A stretch of DNA of 64,000 nucleotides, taken from Bacillus paralicheniformis. GTDB lineage: Bacteria > Bacillota > Bacilli > Bacillales > Bacillaceae. The stretch lies in contig NZ_LBMN02000036.1 in assembly GCF_001042485.2 (NCBI RefSeq), forward strand, positions 460,547 to 524,546, read 5' to 3'. This document shows positions 37,342 through 45,389 of this stretch, piece by piece. Numbering within the stretch: the first letter of the stretch is position 1; the number at the start of each line of letters is the position of its first letter. The position numbers were made by a program, and so were the translations under genes. Under the pieces are notes generated by a model. That model worked only from the letters and a program-made list of their open reading frames with translations. It did no database searches and was not told where the DNA came from.

Positions 37342-37430
37342 AATTATCACAACTTTTCTAGATTCATTTTTCCTTTACTATCATATAAAAAATCGCTTTA
37401 GTTTCCAAGCTGGAACAGCAAATCAACATT

Positions 37431-38156
37431 TTACTCGATCAATTTTTGATTTTCTCTGTAGTACGCACGTAAAGCATGAGTCTCAAGATCCGCGAGCCGA
37501 ACCGGAATCGGCAGCCTGCTTTCTCGATTGACCAAGCTCATCGCGATGTCATAACTGCTGTCTAAATCAATCAAATGTCCGCATGATAGAAATATCGGTT
37601 TGACATCTTGCCTTGTCCGCACCGCACGTCCGTAGACTTCGCCATCAATTACAATATCAGTATAAGCACCGAAATTATTATCAGGCATCACAAAATCAGT
37701 TTGTTTTATTTTCAAGTAAGTTTTCGCAATGCCGATCGTTGGCTTTTCGAGAAAAAACGCCGCATGTGTCGCAATCCCCATATGGTTAAAATGGAGATAG
37801 CCATTCCCGTCAAATAAAAAAACATCCGGTTCAATCGTCAGCTTCTTAGCCGCCTTAATAATAAGCGGCAGCTCCCTAAAAGCAAGAAACCCCGCGATAT
37901 AAGGCACAGCGATTTTTCCTGCACTATGTACTTTTTCAATGACACGCTTCGTATGAAAATCCAGCACGATGATACTGCAGACACCAAACGCTTCACCATC
38001 TTCCTCCCAATAAGCTAAATCAACCCCCGCACAGGTTTGCAGAGCGTCTTTACTGATAGATTTTACTAGATTGATATGTTTTTTTAGTTTTGTTTGTATC
38101 GTTAAAAAGTCATTTTCTTGGTTTAAATTAAAATCGTGTATGTTGTTGATGTTCAT
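37431..38156 (-). CDS. Endonuclease V (YwqL-like)
   Basis: About 241 aa. Nfi family: GVDLAYWEEDG (first catalytic Asp), YIAGFLAFRELPLI, FLFDGNGYLHFNHMGIATHAAFF and DVKPIFLSCGH. Cuts DNA or RNA near deoxyinosine. In B. subtilis its closest relative, ywqL, is the last gene of the ywqHIJKL toxin operon; here too it follows an LXG module. Its counterpart is not at this locus in B. subtilis. Start 38156 aligns with YwqL; the frame stays open to 38192. Lacks an obvious ribosome site. Confidence 0.88.
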   Translation of the reverse strand: MNINNIHDFNLNQENDFLTIQTKLKKHINLVKSISKDALQTCAGVDLAYWEEDGEAFGVCSIIVLDFHTKRVIEKVHSAGKIAVPYIAGFLAFRELPLIIKAAKKLTIEPDVFLFDGNGYLHFNHMGIATHAAFFLEKPTIGIAKTYLKIKQTDFVMPDNNFGAYTDIVIDGEVYGRAVRTRQDVKPIFLSCGHLIDLDSSYDIAMSLVNRESRLPIPVRLADLETHALRAYYRENQKLIE

Positions 38157-38381
38157 CTTTAAAAACCAACTTTCTATCATCCCTTTTTTCAAAGCGCCTT
38201 TATCCAGATCATATCTAAATTGTTCAGTTCATTCAAAGTTATTGATTCATACCGGGATAAGCCGGGACAGCAAGATGTCTTATAGAATGAGCAGCATATA
38301 AAAAAGAACCCCTCAACAAGCAAAAAATTGGGAGCTCTGTTTGTCTTTTTGTAAATCGAAGTATTTTCTAATCATTCATTA

Positions 38382-38606
38382 TTATTCTTTATTTCTCAGC
38401 TTCATCGTCATACTGTTTACACCCTCAAAAACAGCGTCCCGTATGATTTCAGTGTAATTCTCATAACTGTCGCTTTTGGCTTTAATGATATCTAAAACTT
38501 GTTTAAATTGTCCATCTATGATAATCGTAATGCCTTCGACCTTTTCACCTGTCTGATCATTCACAAATTCCTCATTTAACATGGTTACCGTATCATTACT
38601 ATTCAT
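38382..38606 (-). CDS. Small unknown protein in the LXG immunity region
   Basis: 74 aa: acidic N-end (LNEEFVNDQTGEKVEG), a beta strand (ITIIIDGQFKQVLDII) and a helical end (YTEIIRDAVFEGVNSM). The pattern strand-helix-helix recalls ribbon-helix-helix proteins but lacks basic residues at the strand, so DNA binding is doubtful. Not recognised. AGGAGAG 6 nt before the ATG overlaps the end of the remnant upstream, suggesting co-transcription with the immunity genes. Confidence 0.6.
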   Translation of the reverse strand: MNSNDTVTMLNEEFVNDQTGEKVEGITIIIDGQFKQVLDIIKAKSDSYENYTEIIRDAVFEGVNSMTMKLRNKE

Positions 38607-38617
38607 AAGACACTCTC

Positions 38618-38803
38618 CTATCTTTTTGAAAATAAACTTTTCCCTTTATGATTGATCCAATACTTTTGATTTGTAGGAACTAGATTTGTAAAGTCCTCAT
38701 AAATTCCGATCCAATGATTCGGTACATATTCTTCATAAGATGCTGGCTCTGGGTATATGGAATAGAACTTTTTTTGACCAAAATCTAACAAATCATCGGC
38801 TGG
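38618..38803 (-). pseudogene. Coding remnant in frame after the immunity-like gene
   Basis: Directly after the TAG of the gene at 38804, the same frame stays open for 61 codons to TAG at 38618. It reads PADDLLDFGQKKFYSIYPEP, then segments such as EYVPNHWIGIYEDF and TNQKYWINHKGKSLF. Composition is protein-like, with aromatic residues as in globular domains. It has no own start codon or ribosome site near its beginning. Either the upstream gene carries a premature stop, or this is a displaced toxin or immunity C-terminus. Confidence 0.65.
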
Positions 38804-39454
38804 CTATTTATATTTATGTTCGGCTGCTTTTTGAAGTGTGGCTTCGATGTGGTCCACTAATTTTTCTGGTCTTCTCGTTTCCATGTCTTCTAACGGGTTA
38901 TCCCAGTCTAGATTTTTTATTAACAGCATATAAAAGGTGCCTGAAGGATCAATATCTATATACCAGCCGACATCTAAAGTCAAGCGGCTTTCTTTATGCT
39001 CCAACTGCAATAATGATGACGTAAAGTTGAACCAGTCATCACTGTCTTCCTCTAAATGATCTGGATCGATATCAATTAGTTTATTATAAGAGACAGTCCA
39101 TCCTTGAGGAACTCTCAGACGTAAATAGTCAGGAGGGCCTTCAAAAATAAAAATGTTCCCTCCAAATGCCGCCGCTTCTATTTTCCAAATGATCCGTTCC
39201 AATTCGTCCACTAACTGCTGGCGATCTTCAACATTGATTGTGTCAATCGTTTCTCCATGATTGTCACAAATATGTATAAGATAATCATCATGGCCTTTAA
39301 TGATTTTGACCGCAGCATGATATCTTTGTTTTTCTAATTCTATTAATTTCGTATTTGGTTCAACTGTTTCTTGTGTGACGGTTAAATCATGGTATTTAAC
39401 GAACCAGCCGCACGGTATATTTATAGGTTCTAATGATTTTATGGAATTAGACAA
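38804..39454 (-). CDS. Putative immunity protein with duplicated GW-type motif
   Basis: About 216 aa, acidic, cytosolic. Two similar segments, CGWFVKYHDLTV near the start and QGWTVSYNKLID in the middle, hint at an internal duplication; a third related stretch is DVGWYIDIDPSGTFYMLLI. Not assigned to a known family. Place downstream of an LXG toxin and Imm6-like gene suggests an orphan immunity gene. TTG 39454 has AGGAG at 8 nt; GTG 39463 has it immediately adjacent. The stop may be premature (see the remnant after it). Confidence 0.65.
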   Translation of the reverse strand: MSNSIKSLEPINIPCGWFVKYHDLTVTQETVEPNTKLIELEKQRYHAAVKIIKGHDDYLIHICDNHGETIDTINVEDRQQLVDELERIIWKIEAAAFGGNIFIFEGPPDYLRLRVPQGWTVSYNKLIDIDPDHLEEDSDDWFNFTSSLLQLEHKESRLTLDVGWYIDIDPSGTFYMLLIKNLDWDNPLEDMETRRPEKLVDHIEATLQKAAEHKYK

Positions 39455-39463
39455 ATCGTTCAC

Positions 39464-39720
39464 TCCTGATTTGTATAATATAAACTGTTGATTTGTTGCG
39501 ATGACTTCCGAGAGAATACAACCCTTTAATTATCCCTCTTTACATTTCACGGCCATTAGAATCACTTCGTAAAATTATAATGTACCTACTCATTTTCTAT
39601 CCTAAAACTAGAAAAAGCACTTGTTTCCTTTTATTTACAACCAAGTGCTTTATTCTTAACTTTAGGAGCAGTTAATAAACATATATTAAACTTACGATTG
39701 TTATATAAGTTTTTTCCTAA
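39464..39720. other. AT-rich spacer inside the LXG module
   Basis: No gene is visible. The stretch is strongly AT-rich and contains a terminator (39609-39652) and presumably the promoter of the second immunity-like gene, for which I see no convincing -35/-10 pair. Confidence 0.6.
39609..39652 (-). terminator. Terminator after the Imm6-like gene
   Basis: AAAGCACTTG / CAAGTGCTTT stem with an 18-nt loop and TTTTTC on the minus strand. Confidence 0.75.
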
Positions 39721-40230
39721 TTAAAATAACTTTATAAACTCTTCTCTTTTTGTTGGGATCTCAGTGTTTGTGCTCTGATAATTTTCAATGCCTTTTCCTA
39801 TTTTTTCAATCTCCTTCAATGTGATAAAACCAGTTTCCACTGCACTGTTTAAAAAGATGGTAATACTATCGTTATTAATACTCTCTAACGCTTGTGGTAA
39901 ATATTTCACTTTTTCCTTTTTATAAGCTTCCCAAGAAGTATAAGCGACAGCATCAACTAATAGTGACCATAGCCTAGCAATATTTAAGTCTTCTTCTTCC
40001 TCAGCAAATTCTGAAATTCCTGTAAAGTCTGCGTTATCAATTAGCTCGTATAAGTCATCACCAGTAACAGCATGAGATTCAACCCATAACCAGCATTTGT
40101 CCAATGCTTCTCTCCCTTCAGGATACCTTTCATCGTCTTTGCTGATTACAGAAAATACTCTTTCGGCAACTGTTAAAACAAAGCCTACTTTAACTTCATT
40201 TTGTAAATTATCGATTGAAATATTATCCAT
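39721..40230 (-). CDS. Imm6-like immunity protein
   Basis: 169 aa, all-alpha and acidic (VGFVLTVAERVFSVISKDDERYPEGREALDKCWLWVES, LWSLLVDAVAYTSWEAYKKEKVKYLPQALES). The pattern agrees with the Imm6 immunity family, which accompanies deaminase-type toxins; family naming is from memory of its sequence pattern. It starts 16 nt after the toxin stop with a perfect AAGGAGG at 5 nt, so it is the cognate immunity gene by position. AT-rich like the toxin tip. Confidence 0.75.
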   Translation of the reverse strand: MDNISIDNLQNEVKVGFVLTVAERVFSVISKDDERYPEGREALDKCWLWVESHAVTGDDLYELIDNADFTGISEFAEEEEDLNIARLWSLLVDAVAYTSWEAYKKEKVKYLPQALESINNDSITIFLNSAVETGFITLKEIEKIGKGIENYQSTNTEIPTKREEFIKLF

Positions 40231-40246
40231 GATTTCCTCCTTAAAA

Positions 40247-42265
40247 TTATCCGATAATCTTTCCATCTTTTAAAACGAAAGATAACAGTCCATTAGTTTT
40301 AACACTGTCATCAATCTCTGATGTTACTTCTATTGTTAGATTGGGATATTTCTTGCTTGCTTGATAAAATATACCACTCTTTTCAATAGGATAAGGTTTA
40401 AGTAATCCTTTACTACACTTATTACATACGCCTCTTGGATTAGACTGGTGAACTCTTAATGTACCTGTTACTTCCGTCGGTTTGATGCCTGCCTTCTTTA
40501 CAGCAGAATCAAACTCGTTTAAAACTCCTTCTTCAGCATGTCTTGTAAACTGTGCTAATTTAGGATTTTTCATATGATCGTATGGGGCCCTGATCTCTCT
40601 ATTTGGTAAGATTGTATCCAATGAAGGCAGTCCAGCTTCTTTTCTTACTTCTGGAGATCCACCTTCAAAAGTCCTTTTTTCAAGTCCTTTTACATCGGTT
40701 TTACCAACTGCAATTGTATTAGTCTCTGGAACATTCCACTTTTTCCGTAAAACATCCAGATCTTCTTTACCCAGTTGGATCTTACCATTACCCATCCCCT
40801 TACCACTTACCATCTTCACAATCCCAAGCTCTTTCACCGGCGTTTTTTCCACATTCACGCGGACAATCGGGGTGCCGATGCGGTGGCCTGTTGTGGAGGC
40901 CGGCTGTTCGACGTAGACGCGGACGTTTGTTGGAACTTGGAAGGATTTCACCTTTTCAAGGATGTTGTTTCCTTTTTGTACCAGCGCCGCTTTTGGCGAT
41001 TTCGCGAGCGGAATGTTTTTGCCAGCCGTTTTGGCCAATGTTTGAGCGCCGTGGTTTGCCGTTTTTGCGACAGCACCTGCACCGACGAGACTCAAGGCTG
41101 CTTCGATCAGGCCTTGTTTCCGCCTCTCTTCAGAAACTTTGTTTCCAAACATGTCCTTGCCCGTGACGGCTTCTGAGAACCCATTTGAAGCGACAAGGCC
41201 GTAGGCGCCCATTTCCGTCATTTTCAAGACGTTCAACGTTTTTGAGGCTTTGTAAGCGTCAAGCGCGTGTTCAGCGGCGATGAGTCCTTTTCCTGTTTTA
41301 TAAATGGCTTTGCCGCCTTTGAAGGCTCGGCCTGCCCACCCTACGATCGGAATAAATCCTGCTGCCGCCATTGCTCCGGCGGCGACACGCTGGCCGTCTG
41401 TCAGCTTTTCTCCTGTGACCGGGTCGACGCCTTCAGCGGCTCTCTTATAATCATAATACCCGCTGACTTCTCCGACAAATGTTCCGGCTGCGTCAAGCGC
41501 TTTTAAATACCAAGGCTTGTTCGCTTCTTCTTCTTGTTTTTCCTGAAGCCTGCGCGCTTCTGCCTGTTCATTTTTGAATTCAATATAATTGGCGGCTTGA
41601 TTTTCGACTTCTATCGTATTTTTATAGATCTCGCTTGAGTGGAACGATTTCAAGCTAAAATACATCGGCGAGGCGGTTTTTCCGTGGCTTGTAGCTTCCA
41701 TCAGCCCGGAATATTTGCCGAGCACTGCGCTGTCGAGCGCTTGTAAGTTTGTGTATTCGGTCTTGAGCGATTCATCCAGCTGATTAACGGCGTCGATGGT
41801 GTTTTGCCGGGTTGTTTGCGCTTTAGACATTTTATCAATATAATCGTCGAGCGTCCAATTGTCCAAGTCAACGATATCGCTGATACTTGCGATGATTTTA
41901 TCCATTTCCAACTTGAGCCCCGAGACGATTTCCGTCGCTTTCAAATCAGCATTTTTCAGTTCATGATCCAAAAAAGAGATTTCCACATAAGAATCGGACA
42001 GCTTTTTGTCCTTTATATCACCTGATACACCTTTAAAAAAAGCAATCTGTGCTTCAACAAGCTTTAACCAGCTGTCTACGATCTCTGCCTGTCCTTTGTA
42101 GAAGTCTTTAATGTTGTCGGCACCTTTCCCCTGAAAATCTTCACCTAAATCAGCGACCCCAAGAAACGCTTTTTTGAGCGTCTGCAGTTGATCCTCAAAG
42201 GTTTCGTATTGTTTCTTGCGGTTATTCGCTGCTTCAATTAAAGAATGCGCTTCAAATACTTTCAT
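40247..42265 (-). CDS. LXG polymorphic toxin with YwqJ-type deaminase tip
   Basis: 672 aa. N-terminal LXG helical domain (about 1-230; VFEAHSLIEAANNRKKQYE), which directs export by the type VII (Yuk/ESX) system; a pre-toxin TG region (about 265-345; EGVDPVTGEKLTDGQRVAAGAMAAAGFIPIVGWAGRA); and a C-terminal deaminase domain. Zinc and catalytic residues are His576-Ala-Glu578 (RHAEEGVLNEF) and Cys614/Cys617 (RGVCNKCSKG). YwqJ-like deaminases probably act on nucleic acids or nucleotides of rival cells. DNA changes from GC-rich to AT-rich near 40800, so the tip looks exchanged. Confidence 0.88.
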   Translation of the reverse strand: MKVFEAHSLIEAANNRKKQYETFEDQLQTLKKAFLGVADLGEDFQGKGADNIKDFYKGQAEIVDSWLKLVEAQIAFFKGVSGDIKDKKLSDSYVEISFLDHELKNADLKATEIVSGLKLEMDKIIASISDIVDLDNWTLDDYIDKMSKAQTTRQNTIDAVNQLDESLKTEYTNLQALDSAVLGKYSGLMEATSHGKTASPMYFSLKSFHSSEIYKNTIEVENQAANYIEFKNEQAEARRLQEKQEEEANKPWYLKALDAAGTFVGEVSGYYDYKRAAEGVDPVTGEKLTDGQRVAAGAMAAAGFIPIVGWAGRAFKGGKAIYKTGKGLIAAEHALDAYKASKTLNVLKMTEMGAYGLVASNGFSEAVTGKDMFGNKVSEERRKQGLIEAALSLVGAGAVAKTANHGAQTLAKTAGKNIPLAKSPKAALVQKGNNILEKVKSFQVPTNVRVYVEQPASTTGHRIGTPIVRVNVEKTPVKELGIVKMVSGKGMGNGKIQLGKEDLDVLRKKWNVPETNTIAVGKTDVKGLEKRTFEGGSPEVRKEAGLPSLDTILPNREIRAPYDHMKNPKLAQFTRHAEEGVLNEFDSAVKKAGIKPTEVTGTLRVHQSNPRGVCNKCSKGLLKPYPIEKSGIFYQASKKYPNLTIEVTSEIDDSVKTNGLLSFVLKDGKIIG

Positions 42266-42290
42266 TGAATTGTCCTCTCTAACCTAAGGG

Positions 42291-42554
42291 CTATTTTCTG
42301 GCGATTGCTTTGTCCTGCTCTTTCAGCAAATCGACATTTTCCTTCGTATCCTTTATGTTTTTGTGTACGGCTTTTTTGTAATCGGCCACCATCTGATGAA
42401 TGTTCTGCTCGCGTTCGTGGCACTTTGTCACATATGTCAATTTATTTTTCCCCGCCGCTTTCGGAGGATTTGGCAGGTCCAGGGCATCGAGCGCCTCTTT
42501 TACGGCCTCCAGCTTTTTGATGACCGCTTCATGTTTCAGCTTGATTGTCGTCAT
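42291..42554 (-). CDS. YwqI-like DUF5344 helper protein
   Basis: 87 aa, helical: IKLKHEAVIKKLEAVKEALDALDLPNPP and MVADYKKAVHKNIKDTKENVDLL. Matches DUF5344/YwqI, a partner of LXG proteins that helps form the pre-secretion complex (Lap type). ATG 42554 overlaps the TAA of the YwqH-like gene. Lies 25 nt before the toxin gene. Confidence 0.82.
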   Translation of the reverse strand: MTTIKLKHEAVIKKLEAVKEALDALDLPNPPKAAGKNKLTYVTKCHEREQNIHQMVADYKKAVHKNIKDTKENVDLLKEQDKAIARK

Positions 42555-42988
42555 TAAAACCAGCTCCAACTGTTTTTGATTGAGCGGAGTTTATCGCTCA
42601 ACTGATCAACCGCTTTTTCTCCGAGAGAAAGCAAATGATCCGCCTCTTTAGCTGCCGCTCCCGCCAATTCAAGGCTGTGTTTTTCAATTTCCAGCGCGAA
42701 AATTTTTCTCTCCAGCTGTGAAATATAGCCTTCATACTTTCCGTTCACGATGTTGTACATTGATGTATGAGCTTCATCCCGTTCGTCATCAAAATCATTG
42801 GCGAAGTCCCCCGTCCAGTGGCTGTTCAGATGAGGGTGCAAGATCTGTCTGATCTCGACAATCCCGGTTTCGTGTTCTTTCTCAATCTCCTTTTTTGCTG
42901 TTTTGACACGTTCAATCCGGCTTTCTACATCAGCCAGCTTTTGGTTAATCGTGCTGTGGATATGATTCAATGTGCTCTCATGACTCAT
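42554..42988 (-). CDS. YwqH-like DUF5082 helper protein
   Basis: 144 aa, a long helical hairpin with coiled coil (INQKLADVESRIERVKTAKKEIEKEHE, YISQLERKIFALEIEKHSLELAG) and WXG100-like centre HWTGDFANDFDDERDEAH. Matches DUF5082/YwqH, the first gene of ywqHIJKL-type LXG operons. Start 42988 (GAGGTGA at 5 nt) gives the normal family length; the open frame up to 43120 is not supported. Confidence 0.82.
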   Translation of the reverse strand: MSHESTLNHIHSTINQKLADVESRIERVKTAKKEIEKEHETGIVEIRQILHPHLNSHWTGDFANDFDDERDEAHTSMYNIVNGKYEGYISQLERKIFALEIEKHSLELAGAAAKEADHLLSLGEKAVDQLSDKLRSIKNSWSWF

Positions 42989-43346
42989 ATGATTCACCTC
43001 AGGGAAATACTCAAATAGACGGATGGCACCAGTGCATCCGCTGCATTTTCTCCATTTATATAATAGTAAAATAGATGCAATCTTACTTAAATAGGGTGGA
43101 ATGCTTATTTTTTCCCCCACAAAGGTGGAGTGCGCCCCAAAAAAAGTAACAAAGACCTATTTCCGGCAGACGCATCATCCTCTTAAAGGCCGGGATCGAA
43201 AATCTAAATAGTCCAAATCACCCTTCAACATGACTCACCGCTAAGCAAAAACCCCCGTTTAACGAAAACAAAAAAGGATTCGCACAAAAGCTCTTGTCTA
43301 AGCTTTCATTACGAATCCTTTTGGTGATTTAGCCAATCTGGAAAAG
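42989..43346. other. Spacer between the LXG module and cccA
   Basis: No gene. On the minus strand a candidate promoter for the toxin operon is TTTAAG (43086-43091), 17 nt, TACTAT (43063-43068); the -35 is poor, which would fit an activator-dependent promoter. The cccA terminator is at the far end. Confidence 0.5.
43281..43324 (-). terminator. Terminator of cccA
   Basis: AAAAGGATTCG / CGAATCCTTTT stem with a long loop and a T-run on the minus strand, 22 nt beyond the cccA stop. Confidence 0.85.
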
Positions 43347-43706
43347 CTATTTAATCTCTGACACCCATTTTGCCATATCATCAAGCTTTTCTGCCGGAAC
43401 AAGTCCGCCCGGCATTCCGTTACCGCCTTTTTCAATCTTTTCTTTAATCGCACCTGTATCCATCCGGTCCCCGACGCCCTTCAGTTTAGGACCTGATACA
43501 CCTTCATAATTCTCGCCGTGGCAGGTTACACAGTTCGCTTTGTAAATTTCTTCAGGCGAGGCATCCGCTTTGTCTTCTTGAGCTGTTTTATTCCCTTCAC
43601 CTGCAATTTCTTTTTCGTCATAAAGGCCTTTTATGGATAAGATAAAAACAAGTCCTATGCCCATAATGGCGATTAACAAAAATGGTATCAATGGATTGCG
43701 GTTCAT
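43347..43706 (-). CDS. cccA: Cytochrome c550
   Basis: 119 aa. N-terminal membrane anchor (FLLIAIMGIGLVFILSI), an acidic linker and a haem c domain with NCVTCHGE (CxxCH) and axial Met in GGNGMPGG. Electron carrier on the outer membrane face, feeding cytochrome c oxidase. ATG 43706 has GGGGG upstream. The gene adjoins sigA as in B. subtilis. Confidence 0.93.
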   Translation of the reverse strand: MNRNPLIPFLLIAIMGIGLVFILSIKGLYDEKEIAGEGNKTAQEDKADASPEEIYKANCVTCHGENYEGVSGPKLKGVGDRMDTGAIKEKIEKGGNGMPGGLVPAEKLDDMAKWVSEIK

Positions 43707-44060
43707 TTTACATCCCCCTTTTTAATTTACCCCTGCCCCTTATGTAAACAATTCTAATTCTACTTTAATTTTACAAAAAGTAAACCAATTATGAAACAAA
43801 AGCTGATGAAGTTCACATTTTAGACAAAATAACGGATGATGAAGCGATTGTTCATTTTCCATTTAAAGACCAGTTTTTGAATACGGTTACAACAACAATT
43901 ATAAAGGGCTTTTCCTTCGATCTCAAGGTTATAATGACTCAAAATGCACTTTTGGATATTTGCAAATTCGAAAGAAATTAAGTAAAATATAATCGGGTTA
44001 CCAATAATAGCGCTTTCATTATGTCGTGAAAAAAGAACGGATCTCCTGACCCGTTCAAGT
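43707..44060. other. Spacer between cccA and sigA
   Basis: Contains the cccA leader, an unexplained plus-strand open frame of 65 codons without start (43784-43981) and the sigA terminator. No credible complete gene. Confidence 0.55.
44027..44058 (-). terminator. Terminator of sigA
   Basis: GAACGG / CCGTTC stem with a 10-nt loop followed by TTTTTT on the minus strand, just after the sigA stop. Confidence 0.88.
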
Positions 44061-45182
44061 TTATTCGAGAAAATCTTTCAAGCGTTTGCTTCTGCTTGGA
44101 TGTCTTAATTTACGAAGTGCTTTAGCTTCTATTTGACGAATTCGTTCTCTTGTTACCCCAAATACCTTACCAACTTCTTCTAATGTTCTTGTACGACCAT
44201 CATCAAGGCCGAAGCGAAGGCGGAGCACATTTTCTTCACGGTCTGTCAATGTATCCAGTACATCTTCAAGCTGTTCTTTCAGCAATTCATATGCTGCATG
44301 ATCTGACGGAGAAGTCGCTTCCTGATCCTCAATGAAGTCTCCCAGATGTGAATCGTCCTCTTCACCGATCGGAGTCTCGAGTGAAACCGGTTCCTGGGCG
44401 ATCTTTAGGATTTCGCGGACTTTTTCAGGCGTCAGATCCATATCTTCCGCAATCTCTTCAGGCGTTGGTTCGCGGCCGAGATCCTGAAGGAGCTGCCTTT
44501 GAACACGAATCAGCTTGTTGATGGTTTCAACCATATGAACAGGAATCCTGATCGTTCTCGCCTGGTCGGCAATCGCTCTTGTAATCGCCTGTCTGATCCA
44601 CCATGTCGCGTATGTGCTGAATTTGTATCCTTTGCGGTAGTCAAACTTTTCTACCGCCTTCATCAGGCCCATGTTTCCTTCCTGAATAAGGTCAAGGAAA
44701 AGCATTCCGCGGCCGACATACCGTTTTGCGATGCTGACGACAAGTCTCAAGTTGGCTTCAGCGAGACGGCGCTTCGACTCTTCGTCGCCTTCTTCAATTT
44801 TTTTCGCGTATTCGATTTCTTCTTTTGCAGACAAAAGGTTTACCCGTCCGATTTCTTTCAGATACATGCGGACAGGGTCGTTTATCTTAACGCCCGGAGG
44901 CACGCTTAAATCGTTAAGGTCAAATTCTTCTTCGGCCTTGGCCAGCTGTTGAATATTAGGATCCTCATTTTCTTCGTTCTCGCTAATTAATTCAACGCCT
45001 TGTTCTCCTAAAAATTCATAATACTCATCCATTTGGTCTGATTCGATCTCGAAGCTGGACATGCGCTCTGCAATTTCTTCATATGTGAGCACTCCGCGCT
45101 TTTTCCCGGCTTCTGTTAATTGATCCCTCACCTGTTCAAATGTGAATTCAGTTTCGGTCTCGTGTGCTTGTTTATCAGCCAT
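44061..45182 (-). CDS. sigA: Primary sigma factor SigA (RpoD)
   Basis: 373 aa. Region 1.1 (acidic N-end), 1.2 ([28 protein letters not shown]), 2.1-2.4 ([57 protein letters not shown]), 3 and 4.2 ([26 protein letters not shown]). Directs housekeeping transcription by recognising -35 and -10 elements. GGAAGGAGGG lies upstream of the ATG. Third gene of the yqxD-dnaG-sigA macromolecular-synthesis operon. Confidence 0.98.
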   Translation of the reverse strand: MADKQAHETETEFTFEQVRDQLTEAGKKRGVLTYEEIAERMSSFEIESDQMDEYYEFLGEQGVELISENEENEDPNIQQLAKAEEEFDLNDLSVPPGVKINDPVRMYLKEIGRVNLLSAKEEIEYAKKIEEGDEESKRRLAEANLRLVVSIAKRYVGRGMLFLDLIQEGNMGLMKAVEKFDYRKGYKFSTYATWWIRQAITRAIADQARTIRIPVHMVETINKLIRVQRQLLQDLGREPTPEEIAEDMDLTPEKVREILKIAQEPVSLETPIGEEDDSHLGDFIEDQEATSPSDHAAYELLKEQLEDVLDTLTDREENVLRLRFGLDDGRTRTLEEVGKVFGVTRERIRQIEAKALRKLRHPSRSKRLKDFLE

Positions 45183-45348
45183 TCATGGATCCCTCCTTCC
45201 AAAACTTACAGACGAATTCTAAAAGCATCCCGCTTTTTTTGTTCCTATTTCACGGAGTAAAGCCTTCTCTCTTATCTAGGGCTTCACGGGAAAGCAAATC
45301 ATAAATTGACAATATATGATTAGGACAAGCAGCTTTTGCTCCTCCGTT

Positions 45349-45376
45349 AGGATTCATTGCCAAAAGCTTTTCCTAT
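45349..45376 (-). promoter_or_regulatory. Possible sigma-H-like promoter between dnaG and sigA
   Basis: Minus strand AGGAAAA and downstream GAATCC resemble the sigma-H -35 and -10, and B. subtilis has a sigma-H promoter (P3) in this spacer. The spacing is 2-3 nt short of the consensus, so the call is tentative. Confidence 0.35.
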
Positions 45377-45389
45377 TATATATAACGGT

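Noticed and set aside
42989..43120. N-terminal extension of the YwqH-like gene to 43120
   Set aside because: The extra residues do not fit the family; GAGGTGA supports 42988 and the region carries the likely promoter.
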